From the NCBI GenBank assembly GCA_019359045.1, contig JAHHIA010000013.1, positions 1 through 64,000 on the forward strand: 64,000 nt of DNA. The letters are read 5' to 3'. This DNA comes from Scytolyngbya sp. HA4215-MV1. GTDB lineage: Bacteria > Cyanobacteriota > Cyanobacteriia > Leptolyngbyales > Leptolyngbyaceae. Each line of letters begins with the position of its first letter. The stretch's first letter is position 1. A program made the position numbers and the translations under genes. A model generated the notes under the pieces. The model saw only the letters and a list, made by a program, of their open reading frames with translations. It had not been told where the DNA came from and ran no database searches. This document shows, piece by piece, positions 47,804-56,468 of this stretch.

Positions 47804-49018
47804 TTATTGCAAACCCAGGATCATCTCTGAAAGAATTGCTGCCATTGCATCAATACTATAGTGCTTCACACATCGTTCCCTCGCTTTCACTGCTAGATGA
47901 TTTGCCTGATCCAGGTTTTGAAAAATCCACTGAAGTTTATCCGCAATTTGGTCAGGAGCATTGGCATCTACCAGGTAACCGGTCTCTCCCAAGATCTCGG
48001 GAATGTCACCCACACGGGTTGATAGGATGGGTTTTGCCATTGCCATGGCATCGGTCAGCTTCAAGGGAAACTGGGCATTGGCAGTCGGGGTGTTGCGCTG
48101 TGGTACGACCACCACATGAGCTGCTGCCACGACCTCTGGCATCTGTTCGATCGGGTGTCGAGGCAACTTAATCATCCAGCGTCCCCACTGTTCAATTAAC
48201 CGATCTTCGTAGTCATCTGGTTTTCTGCCCCCTGCAATCACCAGCCTCAGGTCAGGTTGATTCAACCGATCAAGTGCCATGAGTACATCTTCCAATCCCT
48301 TATGAGGACGAGCAGTACCCGGAAACATCAGCACCCGATAATTGCTGAGACCATAGCGCTGACGGCTGATTTGCGGGTTTACTCGACTGGGATCAAACAG
48401 ATCAGTATCCCGCCCATTGGGTAAGTAGACACCCCCAAACCGATTTTTCAAAAATCCAGTGTTAACGGTTATCCCATCAGCATAGCGAACCATTTTTTCC
48501 ATCCCTTCCAGATAGAAAGGATGATCCACCTCGTGCCGCAAAGCACCTTGTTTCTTTAAGATGTCCCTGAAAAATTGCTTAGGGGTAGGGCGGTAACGGT
48601 GCTCATCCCCCCCATGCCAGCTCAGTTCCCAATCGTCAATATCTACCAAAACGGGACGTTTGGTTTGCAGCTTTCTCAGCAACGCCACGCCCAGACTGGT
48701 CAGTTTGGGCTTAATTGCGTAGATCAAATCGCCGTCAATGTAGGGAAGTAGGTGTTTGAGCCGATCCAGGGGACGGGTGACATCAGAAAAGGCGATCGAC
48801 TTAACGGATAATCCCTTGGGCGGCGGCGGGTATAGGCTATCTCCTGAACTAAAACCGACAACTTCCACGTTCTCTGCCAGCCGTTGCAGGACTTGGGCAA
48901 CCAGATACACTCGCGTTGTCCCGCCACCCGATAGATCAGGGGCGATCACAGAAATTTTTAAGGGTTTGGTGGGTTGCTGAAGTTTCAAGATCCCTAAAAG
49001 ACCAGTGGGGGTTAACAA
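47804..49018 (-). CDS. family 4 glycosyltransferase
   Basis: A GT-B fold glycosyltransferase of about 404 residues. The N-terminal domain has SGGGTTRVYLVAQVL, typical of the acceptor half. The donor-binding domain has GTARPHKGLEDVLMALDRL and the nucleotide-sugar motif NAQFPLKLTDAMAMAKPILSTRVGDIPE (in pieces), with the conserved E-type position filled by KLTDAMA. It would add a sugar from an NDP-sugar to a lipid or glycan, and the next-door galE supplies UDP-galactose. The start is uncertain: TTG at 49018 gives a short leader peptide with no clear ribosome-binding site. The true start may be an alternative codon a few residues further in, before LKISVIAPDLSGGG. Confidence 0.88.
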   Translation of the reverse strand: MLTPTGLLGILKLQQPTKPLKISVIAPDLSGGGTTRVYLVAQVLQRLAENVEVVGFSSGDSLYPPPPKGLSVKSIAFSDVTRPLDRLKHLLPYIDGDLIYAIKPKLTSLGVALLRKLQTKRPVLVDIDDWELSWHGGDEHRYRPTPKQFFRDILKKQGALRHEVDHPFYLEGMEKMVRYADGITVNTGFLKNRFGGVYLPNGRDTDLFDPSRVNPQISRQRYGLSNYRVLMFPGTARPHKGLEDVLMALDRLNQPDLRLVIAGGRKPDDYEDRLIEQWGRWMIKLPRHPIEQMPEVVAAAHVVVVPQRNTPTANAQFPLKLTDAMAMAKPILSTRVGDIPEILGETGYLVDANAPDQIADKLQWIFQNLDQANHLAVKARERCVKHYSIDAMAAILSEMILGLQ

Positions 49019-49027
49019 GTGGAGGTG

Positions 49028-50026
49028 CTAGGTATGTCGTTTTTGGTGCCACGACCAGGCATGAGCCATGAGGCTCGACAAATCGGTGTATTGAGGTTGC
49101 CAGCCTAGTAGCATTCTCGCTTTGTCGCTACTGCCCACGAGCGCGGGAGGATCACCGGGGCGACGATCGCATTCCTGCACTGGAATCACCTGTCCGGTAA
49201 TCTTGCGAGCAGCTTCAATCACTTCTCTCACAGAGAACCCAAGACCATTGCCCAAGTTAAAAGCCTGACTCTCGCCGCCCTTCAATAAGTATTCCAATCC
49301 CAAAACATGGGCGGTTGCCAGGTCAGACACATGGATGTAATCGCGCACGCAAGTGCCATCTACGGTGGGGTAGTCGGTGCCAAAAATGGAAATCTCATCC
49401 CGCCGACCTAACGCAGTTAAGAGCACAAGTGGGATGAGATGGGTTTCGGGATTGTGGTCTTCCCCGAGCAACCCATCGGGGTCTGCCCCAGCAGCATTAA
49501 AGTAGCGAAAACAGACGGCTTTTAACTCGTGAGCAACATCGAAGTCGGCAAGGATTTTTTCGACCATCAACTTACTGGCTCCGTAAGGGTTGATGGGATT
49601 TTGCGGGTGGTGTTCTGGAATTGGGATGAGATCAGGAATGCCGTAGGTGGCACAGGTCGAGGAAAAGACGAATTTCTTAATAGACGCTGCTACCATGGCT
49701 TCGAGCAAGGTCAGCGTGCCGACTACATTGTTGCGATAGTACTTGCCGGGGTCTGTCACCGATTCGCCAACGTAGGCATAAGCGGCAAAGTGCATGACCG
49801 CAGCAATCTGGCGGGTGGCAAATAAGTGATCTAGCAGCGTGCGATCGTTGGTATCGCCAATCACCAGTTCTGTTTTGAGGACATCTTCGACTAGTTCCCG
49901 ATGCCCATATACCAGATTGTCCAGGACAATTACTGAATAGCCCGCTTTTTTCAGTGCTAGTACGGCATGGCTACCGATGTAGCCTGCTCCGCCAGTAACT
50001 AAAATGGTGTGTTCCGTTTGACTCAC
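49028..50026 (-). CDS. galE: UDP-glucose 4-epimerase
   Basis: A 332-residue short-chain dehydrogenase that interconverts UDP-glucose and UDP-galactose using bound NAD. The Rossmann motif GGAGYIGSH opens the protein. FSSTCATYG supplies the catalytic Ser/Thr and YGASK the Tyr-Lys pair. The C-terminal half has the sugar-binding FRYFNAAGADP, GTDYPTVDGTCVRDYIHVSDL and NLGNGLGFSVREV. All core features are intact. The start is GTG at 50026 with AGGAAC upstream. It leads a tight leftward operon (9, 69 and 8 base gaps) with a glycosyltransferase, an ABC exporter and a YdcF protein. Confidence 0.96.
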   Translation of the reverse strand: MSQTEHTILVTGGAGYIGSHAVLALKKAGYSVIVLDNLVYGHRELVEDVLKTELVIGDTNDRTLLDHLFATRQIAAVMHFAAYAYVGESVTDPGKYYRNNVVGTLTLLEAMVAASIKKFVFSSTCATYGIPDLIPIPEHHPQNPINPYGASKLMVEKILADFDVAHELKAVCFRYFNAAGADPDGLLGEDHNPETHLIPLVLLTALGRRDEISIFGTDYPTVDGTCVRDYIHVSDLATAHVLGLEYLLKGGESQAFNLGNGLGFSVREVIEAARKITGQVIPVQECDRRPGDPPALVGSSDKARMLLGWQPQYTDLSSLMAHAWSWHQKRHT

Positions 50027-50275
50027 GTACCTGGTTCCTGTTAAGTCCGAAGGGGGTTGAAGGGGAAAGAATCACACATTGCCTGTAGCTGCTGAGGGAA
50101 TGCTGTCCGAGGATTGAGTTATCTCACGAGTCAGTCGATTATTGGCAAATCTTTTTGGGGACTTGAAATTCTCGACGTCGGACGATTCGCTAGTAAAATC
50201 TTGGGAAAATACTTGAGCTTTGAATGAGCGCGCTAAAACAGCCTCAAGTTTAACGTCTAATAAAGTTCGCAGTCT

Positions 50276-50509
50276 CTAATGGGTTAGCTTTAGCCGCCCC
50301 ATTTGTAGGTCATCCAAGATCCGATTAATTTGAGCACGATCGTCCTGAGTCACTCTGCGGTTAGAGAGAAGGGTTGAGGTCAAATGAAAATGTTCCTGAG
50401 GGGTGATGTGCCCCCGCGATAGGATTTGCGAAACGAGAACTGGAATGCTCAAATCAGGCTCAACTTGCAATATCTGCAACACGTTCGATACTGGATGGTT
50501 AGTATTCAT
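50276..50509 (-). CDS. small conserved-type hypothetical protein
   Basis: A 77-residue helical protein with no membrane segment or cysteine motif. It reads as four amphipathic helices: NVLQILQVEPDLSIPVLVSQ, then a segment ITPQEHFHLTSTLLSNRR, then VTQDDRAQINRILDDLQMGR. The final helix is strongly charged. This arrangement recalls small helical proteins found throughout cyanobacteria, but I cannot name a family. ATG at 50509 is favoured; a start at 50551 would add 14 residues. It is divergent from gloB, 122 bases away. Confidence 0.65.
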   Translation of the reverse strand: MNTNHPVSNVLQILQVEPDLSIPVLVSQILSRGHITPQEHFHLTSTLLSNRRVTQDDRAQINRILDDLQMGRLKLTH

Positions 50510-50631
50510 ACTGTTTTCCAATTGTTCAATAGGACGGGCGGCTTTGGGCAAAGCTTGAATGATTACATCGTAAAGAATCGATAAAATCTATTTAGTTCAG
50601 TAATTTTTTTGTCAAATTACACGCTCTCCCC

Positions 50632-51405
50632 ATGCAGATTCATCGCCTCCCTGTGCTTTCAGATAACTACATTTTTCTACTGAATGTTCCGGAGCAAAAG
50701 ATTGCAGCGGTGGTTGATCCCGCAGTTGCTCAACCTGTTTTGCAACACTTGCAAGCTCTGGATACACAACTGGTCGCAATTTTGAATACGCACCATCATA
50801 GTGACCACGTGGGTGGGAATCGGGAACTTTTGCAACAGTTTCCAGCAGCGATCGTCTACGGCGGAGCAGAAGACAAAGGACGAATTCCTGGGCAACAGGT
50901 GTTTTTACAGGAGGGAGATCGGGTTAGCTTGGGCGATCGCACCGCTGACGTTTTGTTTGTCCCCGGACACACTCGCGCCCACATTGCCTACTATTTTGCC
51001 CCGACTCATGCCAATGAGCCAGGTGATCTATTTTGTGGCGATACTTTATTTGCCGGGGGGTGTGGTCGCTTATTTGAAGGCACCCCAGCACAAATGGTGG
51101 CATCGCTGAGTAAGCTAAGGGCATTGCCAGACACTACTCGCGTCTGGTGTGCCCATGAATATACCCTTAAAAACTTGAAATTTGCGCTGACCGTAGACCC
51201 AGTGAATGCAGCGCTAAAAACTCGTTTGGAGGAGACCCAATCGGTTCGTGATCGGGCAGAAGCCACGGTTCCTTCTTGGCTCGGCACCGAGAAACAAACC
51301 AATCCTTTTCTTCGCTGGGATCAACCCGCTTTGCAGCAAGCAGTGGGCATGAATGATGCTGTTAGGACCTTTGCGCGACTGCGGGGAATGAAGGATCAAT
51401 TTTAG
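50632..51405 (+). CDS. gloB: hydroxyacylglutathione hydrolase (glyoxalase II)
   Basis: A 257-residue metallo-beta-lactamase fold enzyme. It hydrolyses S-lactoylglutathione, the second step of methylglyoxal removal. The metal site [10 protein letters not shown] is complete. Further ligands are [11 protein letters not shown] (His), [18 protein letters not shown] (Asp) and [13 protein letters not shown] (His). The C-terminal helical domain with NPFLRWD is typical of glyoxalase II and binds glutathione. Length and start (ATG at 50632) are normal. No operon partner is seen. Confidence 0.96.
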   Translation: MQIHRLPVLSDNYIFLLNVPEQKIAAVVDPAVAQPVLQHLQALDTQLVAILNTHHHSDHVGGNRELLQQFPAAIVYGGAEDKGRIPGQQVFLQEGDRVSLGDRTADVLFVPGHTRAHIAYYFAPTHANEPGDLFCGDTLFAGGCGRLFEGTPAQMVASLSKLRALPDTTRVWCAHEYTLKNLKFALTVDPVNAALKTRLEETQSVRDRAEATVPSWLGTEKQTNPFLRWDQPALQQAVGMNDAVRTFARLRGMKDQF

Positions 51406-51422
51406 GAGGTAGTCTTTCCTCA

Positions 51423-51462
51423 ACCCATCCACCGCTTCACCCATCCACCCTTTCACCCATCT
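51423..51462. repeat. octanucleotide array, intergenic
   Basis: Five 8-nt units: ACCCATCC, ACCGCTTC, ACCCATCC, ACCCTTTC, ACCCATCT. Related in type to the array within the ABC exporter gene at 21262-21309. It lies between gloB and malQ. Confidence 0.75.
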
Positions 51463-51594
51463 CCTCCCCTCTCTTCTCCGTTCTCTACCGAAACGCAGAA
51501 GTCCCCTCTTCGCTTCCGTGTTACAGTCTTTACATTTGTGGCGCTACCAGAGTCGCTACAGTATTTTTTTGTTCAGTTTTTAACGGAAGTTATC

Positions 51595-53100
51595 ATGCCA
51601 ACTCCCAGAGCCAGCGGTATTTTGCTCCATCCCACTTCACTTCCAGGACGGTTTGGCATTGGGGATTTGGGCTTAGAAGCACTCAAATTTATTGATTTTT
51701 TGGCGGGTAGTGGGCAGCAGTATTGGCAGGTTTTGCCTCTGGGACCCACGGGATATGGAAATTCTCCTTATATGTGCTACTCCGCGATGGCGGGGAATCC
51801 GCTTTTGATTAGTCTGGAGTTGCTGAAGGATGAAGGCTTGCTGACGGATGAGGATTTGGCACAGTTGCCAGAGTTCTCTACCGATCGGGTCGAATTTGAG
51901 CGGGTGAATGAGGTCAAACTGCCGCTACTGCAGAAAGCTTGTGAGAACTTTAAGGTGCAGGCTTCGGACATCCAGCGCAAACGGTTTGCTGGGTTCTGCG
52001 AAAGTAAGGCGTATTGGTTGGATGACTATGCGCTATATATGGCGATCAAGCAAGCGCAGGGAGGTACAAGCTGGCATACCTGGGAGCCAGAACTGGCAAA
52101 ACGTCATCCCGATACCATGACTCAGTGGCAGCGCCGACTGCCTAGTGAAATTTTCTTCTACAAGTTTCTCCAGTTTGAGTTCTTTCAGCAATGGTCTGAG
52201 TTAAAGCGCTATGCCAACGATCGCGGTATTCATTTAATTGGTGATATCCCGATCTATGTGGCACATGACAGCGCCGATGTTTGGGCAAATCCAGAAAATT
52301 TCGTTTTGAATGTAAAAACGGGTGAGCCTGCCATGATGGCGGGTGTACCCCCCGATTATTTCAGTGCCACTGGACAACTTTGGGGCAACCCAGTTTACAA
52401 CTGGGGACGATTGCAAAAAACGAATTTTAAGTGGTGGATTCAGCGCTTTCAGGCATTGCTCGACTATGTAGATGTGGTGCGGATTGACCATTTCCGCGGC
52501 TTTGAGTCATTTTGGGCAGTGCCACAGGGGCAAACCACAGCAATGCGGGGAAAATGGGTCAGGGCGCTGGGGCATGAACTGTTTTCGACGATCAAAGAAG
52601 AATTGGGGCATTTAGCAGTGCTGGCAGAAGATCTGGGGATCATTACGCCAGAGGTGGAGGCATTGCGCGATCGCTTCGAGTTTCCTGGGATGAAGGTGCT
52701 ACATTTCGCTTTTGGGTCTGACCCTGGCAACCCCTTTTTGCCGTTCAACTATCCCCGCAACTGTATTGTTTATACAGGGACGCATGACAATGACACGACA
52801 GTGGGATGGTTCAATCAACTACCTGACTACGATCGAAATAATTTAGAAAGTTATTTAGGCAGTATTAGTCCGGATGGGGTGCATTGGGACATGATCCGCT
52901 TGGCGCTCAGTTCGACCGCTAATCTGGCAATTCTGCCACTGCAAGATGTGCTGGGGCTGGATACAGAGGCGCGGATGAACTTTCCCAGCAAGCCTGAAGG
53001 CAACTGGGAATGGCGCTATCGGTCTGACATGTTGGTGGATGAAAACCGCGATCGGTTGGCGCGGCTGACCTGGTTGTTTGGACGATCGCCGCATCGGTAA
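51595..53100 (+). CDS. malQ: 4-alpha-glucanotransferase (amylomaltase)
   Basis: A GH77 enzyme of 501 residues that shuffles alpha-1,4-glucan chains, here most likely for glycogen degradation. The N-terminus RASGILLHPTSLPGRFGIGDLG is the amylomaltase signature. The catalytic nucleophile Asp lies in VRIDHFRGFESFW, the acid/base Glu in AEDLGIITPEV, and the third acid in TGTHDNDTTVGWF. Everything needed for activity is present. ATG at 51595 with GGAAG upstream is preferred; a GTG at 51538 would add 19 residues not seen in the family. Confidence 0.96.
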   Translation: MPTPRASGILLHPTSLPGRFGIGDLGLEALKFIDFLAGSGQQYWQVLPLGPTGYGNSPYMCYSAMAGNPLLISLELLKDEGLLTDEDLAQLPEFSTDRVEFERVNEVKLPLLQKACENFKVQASDIQRKRFAGFCESKAYWLDDYALYMAIKQAQGGTSWHTWEPELAKRHPDTMTQWQRRLPSEIFFYKFLQFEFFQQWSELKRYANDRGIHLIGDIPIYVAHDSADVWANPENFVLNVKTGEPAMMAGVPPDYFSATGQLWGNPVYNWGRLQKTNFKWWIQRFQALLDYVDVVRIDHFRGFESFWAVPQGQTTAMRGKWVRALGHELFSTIKEELGHLAVLAEDLGIITPEVEALRDRFEFPGMKVLHFAFGSDPGNPFLPFNYPRNCIVYTGTHDNDTTVGWFNQLPDYDRNNLESYLGSISPDGVHWDMIRLALSSTANLAILPLQDVLGLDTEARMNFPSKPEGNWEWRYRSDMLVDENRDRLARLTWLFGRSPHR

Positions 53101-53284
53101 GATAGGGGGATAGGGTGACGGAGTGGTGGGGCAAAAAATCCTGGTTCCTATGCTCCACTGTGGAAGGGCTTCAGAAGGGCTGCTGACTCAAGGGATCTTT
53201 TTCTTGGGTAGGTGGTTTCCAGACGCTGCGGCGATCGCCGCTGGCTTGGATAAACTAGAAACGAAGTCTCTAGGCGGGCTCACC

Positions 53285-54054
53285 ATGTTTTTACAATCTC
53301 CTTCTCGATCGCAATCAGAGATTGTCTATCCGGATAGCGACGGTCAACCGATGGCAGATAACACCAAACAGTTCCGCTGGATTGTTGTCATTCAGCAAAA
53401 TTTGGACTGGTGGTTCGCCAAAGATGCCAATGTGTTTGTGGCAGGAGACCTCTGCTCTGGTATCCGGTTGAGGGAGAACCGACCATTCGCTGTGCGCCAG
53501 ATGTAATGGTGGCACTGGGCAGACCGAAGGGCGATCGCGGCTCCTACCAGTAATGGAAAGAGGATGGCATCGCCCCGCAGGTCGTGTTTGAAATTCTCTC
53601 GCCAGAAAATCGGCTGACTGCGATGAACAAGCAGCAGGTATTCTATCAACGGTATGGCGTAGAAGAGTATTACCTGTATGACCCAGACACGGACGATTTA
53701 AGCGGTTGGCTACGAGTTGATGGCACCTTTGATGTGATTGATCCGATCGAAAACTGGTTTAGCCTCCGATTGGACATCCGCTTCGATCTATCGGGTGAAG
53801 AACTTCAAATTTTCTATCCTGATGGCACTCCTTTTTTGAGTTACGCCGCGATCGCGCAGCAGGCAGAAACCGCCCGTCAACAAGCAGAAACCGCTCGTCA
53901 ACAAGCGGAAATCGCCCGTCAACAAGCAGAGCAAGAAGAACAGGCTAGGCTTGATGCGATTCCGCGCTTATTGAACCTGGGCTTGGGCGTTGAGCAAATT
54001 GCAGAAGCACTGGGGCTATCGGTTGAATCAGTTCAAGCGGCGATCAGGCATTAG
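53285..54054 (+). pseudogene. broken Uma2 (DUF820) family gene
   Basis: Two frames together spell one Uma2 protein, a restriction-endonuclease-like fold common in cyanobacteria. The first part (from ATG 53285) runs to VFVAGDL near 53451, then loses frame. The expected continuation LWYPVEGEPTIRCAPDVMVALGRPKG is found in another frame, where a TAA at about 53553 also stops it between SYQ and WKED. The rest (53584 on) restarts in VFEILSPENRLTAMNKQQVFYQ, and the active-site acidic residues remain readable. The C-terminus holds a 21-nt repeat (53863-53925) giving three AETARQQ-like coiled-coil heptads. One frameshift plus one nonsense mutation makes an active product unlikely. Confidence 0.85.
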
Positions 54055-54155
54055 CTGATGCTTGGGGCTGGGATTGGAAACTATGGACTACGGATTATAG
54101 ACTTTGAGCTATTGCACACGACTCCACAATTGCAAATCCAAATGCTGAACTCGTA

Positions 54156-55937
54156 TCACTTGCTGGGTTGGGGTGTTCTTCGCATCTTCTCAATCCCGAT
54201 CGCTGCCACCCACAAAGTCACCAAGACAACACCAATGATCTGATCTCTGGTCTGCAATTGTTCGCCGATGATGAACCAGGCAAGCAAAACGGTAAAAGCA
54301 GGACCACTGGCACCCACCACCGACGCAAACGCTCCCCCAATTAAGGGAATGCCGTAATTATTTAGCAAGTATCCTACTAGCGTGGTCACTGCCAGCATAC
54401 AGGCTCCCCCCCAAAGCCCCATCCAGTTAATCGGTTCTGCTGGGTTAAGGGGAAAAAAGAGCAAGCTGATAGAAGAGGAAAAGAGGATCGTCCAAAAGTT
54501 AATGAAGCTGAAGGGAATGGGGTGCAGCTTTAGCTTTTGGGCGCAAATTTGGGTCAAGATGACGTAGAAGGCGAAAGCAATGCCAGAGGAGATCGCTGCT
54601 GCCGCTCCTAGGGTGGGATTGCCCATGGGGTTAGCTTTACCCATGGGAATTGCCAAAAAACACCCTAGATAAATGGTGACAATCGACAGGGTGAGAAAGA
54701 AACTGGGACGATCGCCAAAAAACCGCCAGGAAAGCAGCACTGTCACTGCTGGATAGATAAAGAAAATCGTAGTGGCAATGCCTGTGGAAATGTTACCCAA
54801 CGCCAGGTAAATCAAAAATTGGGAGAGAAATAGGAAAAGCCCACTGCCAATGACTCGCAACAGCAAGGGACGATTTTTGCGAATCGTAAGAACTTGCTTG
54901 AGATCGCGCCAGATAGGGGGATGCAAGCGCGGCGCCAACAAAAACATCAACGGTGCTACCATCAGCATCCGCATCAGCAATAGCAACAGAGAATTGCTCA
55001 TGCTAGGTTTGACAAAACCACCGATCGTAAACAATCCCAAAATCGTATTTTCTTTCAGGATCACCCGAACCACCACATTCTGAAAAGACAAAGTGATGGA
55101 AGATAACAGCACCAAAATCAATCCCAACTGGATTTGTGAAAACCCTCTGGGCTGAGGTTGCGCTGACGGAAGCCCCCGATCGGGTTCAACGGGGGGTGCA
55201 GGAATGACAGGCACTGGTTCAGGACGGGGCAGGCGATCGAGCACAGGCTGAGTGGCAACTCCGTTGGTCGCCAGGGTTGACCCAGCCCCCACGCGCGGAA
55301 TAGCAGGAGTCGTCAACTGGGCTTCCATTTGCAAGCGAGAAGCCTCGGTCTGCAACTGTTCTCGCAATCGATTGACGAGGGATTCCAAAATGGCTTCACC
55401 CTGTTGCTCCAGACTATACATCTGGCTCAACTGTTGCGAGAGCAAGCTATGATAGCTCCCCAGTTCTTGCTGAATCGACTTAAATGTATTACTGAGCGTC
55501 GCATCCAGCGATGCTAAGAGACGATAAGCATTGTCGCTGTAGCGGTTGGTGAGCGGCGCATCGTTTAAGGACCCGTCGCCAGAAGCTGAAGCGGCTGCCA
55601 ATTGATCCAATCGGGTTGCCAGTTGCTTTTGCAAATGAACGGCGAGTGTCTGCGCCAGTTGCTTTGCCCAAATCTGCTGTTGCGCCAATTGCTGTTCGGA
55701 GAGCGCTTGAAATCGTTGTGATTGCAATTGGCGCTGCTGCGATTGCAATTTTTCGACCTCTTCCACCAGCCGCGACTTTTCTGCTCGTAACCGCAAAATG
55801 TCTTGAGACATTTGGGTGATGAGTCCCTGGTGCAAGGTTTCCAGTTCTTGAGTGGCGAGTCTCAAAATATTTTCAACACCTTGCATATCGGTGGATGTAG
55901 ACCGATAGTTCTCTGGTTGCCCCCCCACTTGCACCAT
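54156..55937 (-). CDS. EamA/DMT-type transporter with long coiled-coil N-terminus
   Basis: A 593-residue fusion. Residues ~1-215 are helical and rich in Gln and Glu (QELETLHQGLITQMSQDIL, then EEVEKLQSQQRQLQSQRFQ), a coiled coil in the cytoplasm, followed by a Pro-rich linker to ~280. From ~285 to the end come ten hydrophobic helices in two EamA halves, the drug/metabolite transporter layout. The second half includes SSGIAFAFYVILTQICAQK and GASGPAFTVLLAWFIIGEQL. Ordinary DMT proteins have ~300 residues, so the first half is an added domain. It includes NRYSDNA, also present in PxcA in this window. AGAGGAC supports the ATG at 55937. The solute is unknown. Confidence 0.88.
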   Translation of the reverse strand: MVQVGGQPENYRSTSTDMQGVENILRLATQELETLHQGLITQMSQDILRLRAEKSRLVEEVEKLQSQQRQLQSQRFQALSEQQLAQQQIWAKQLAQTLAVHLQKQLATRLDQLAAASASGDGSLNDAPLTNRYSDNAYRLLASLDATLSNTFKSIQQELGSYHSLLSQQLSQMYSLEQQGEAILESLVNRLREQLQTEASRLQMEAQLTTPAIPRVGAGSTLATNGVATQPVLDRLPRPEPVPVIPAPPVEPDRGLPSAQPQPRGFSQIQLGLILVLLSSITLSFQNVVVRVILKENTILGLFTIGGFVKPSMSNSLLLLLMRMLMVAPLMFLLAPRLHPPIWRDLKQVLTIRKNRPLLLRVIGSGLFLFLSQFLIYLALGNISTGIATTIFFIYPAVTVLLSWRFFGDRPSFFLTLSIVTIYLGCFLAIPMGKANPMGNPTLGAAAAISSGIAFAFYVILTQICAQKLKLHPIPFSFINFWTILFSSSISLLFFPLNPAEPINWMGLWGGACMLAVTTLVGYLLNNYGIPLIGGAFASVVGASGPAFTVLLAWFIIGEQLQTRDQIIGVVLVTLWVAAIGIEKMRRTPQPSK

Positions 55938-56468
55938 TCTCGTTGTCCTCTGAATCAGAAATCGTTAGTCAGCAGCAGCGTTGTGTTGTCCCAATTGGGC
56001 GATCGCTTCATATATTCCTGCTCCGCCAAATCGAGTTTATATCCTGCCAGAAGTTTTGAAAGAGTTATTTAGATGAAGGATGAACTAATCTATTTTTTAG
56101 TCGTTAACATACTAGGGTGCGTGAATATTTAGGATGGCAGTTCAGTACCCCTTCCCTAAATACTAAGGGATGAGGAGGAAAGGGTATCCAGATTTTTATG
56201 CTGGGGTTTCGAGAAGTGAGACATGACTAAGAGGTTGAACCTGCATCGATTGTAGTCAGGCTCGTTTGAAATGAATCAATAAGTTAGAGATTTGTCGTAA
56301 AACAGCAAAAACAGATTACCACTCTCGTGAATATATAATTTGATGCTTGTAGCCAATTAGAACGTTTTTTGCAGTTCCGCTGTTCAGCAATTGTAGTGAA
56401 AACGATCGAGCAGTCTTCAAGAAAATTGAAATCCTAAATTAAATGCCTCAATGGAAGCACCTCATCAA
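55938..56468. other. intergenic region between mutS and the DMT gene
   Basis: About 530 bases without a convincing gene, AT-rich compared with its surroundings. It should contain the end of the mutS transcript and the promoter of the leftward DMT gene. I see no strong hairpin terminator, tRNA or repeat array in it. Confidence 0.4.

Noticed and set aside
53123-53284. Extension of the Uma2 frame upstream of 53285
   Set aside because: The extra residues do not match the family start, and the ATG at 53285 lies at the position expected.
53863-53925. 21-nt repeat suspected to be a mobile or CRISPR element
   Set aside because: It encodes three coiled-coil heptads (AETARQQ type) at the end of the Uma2 remnant; a coding repeat with no spacers.
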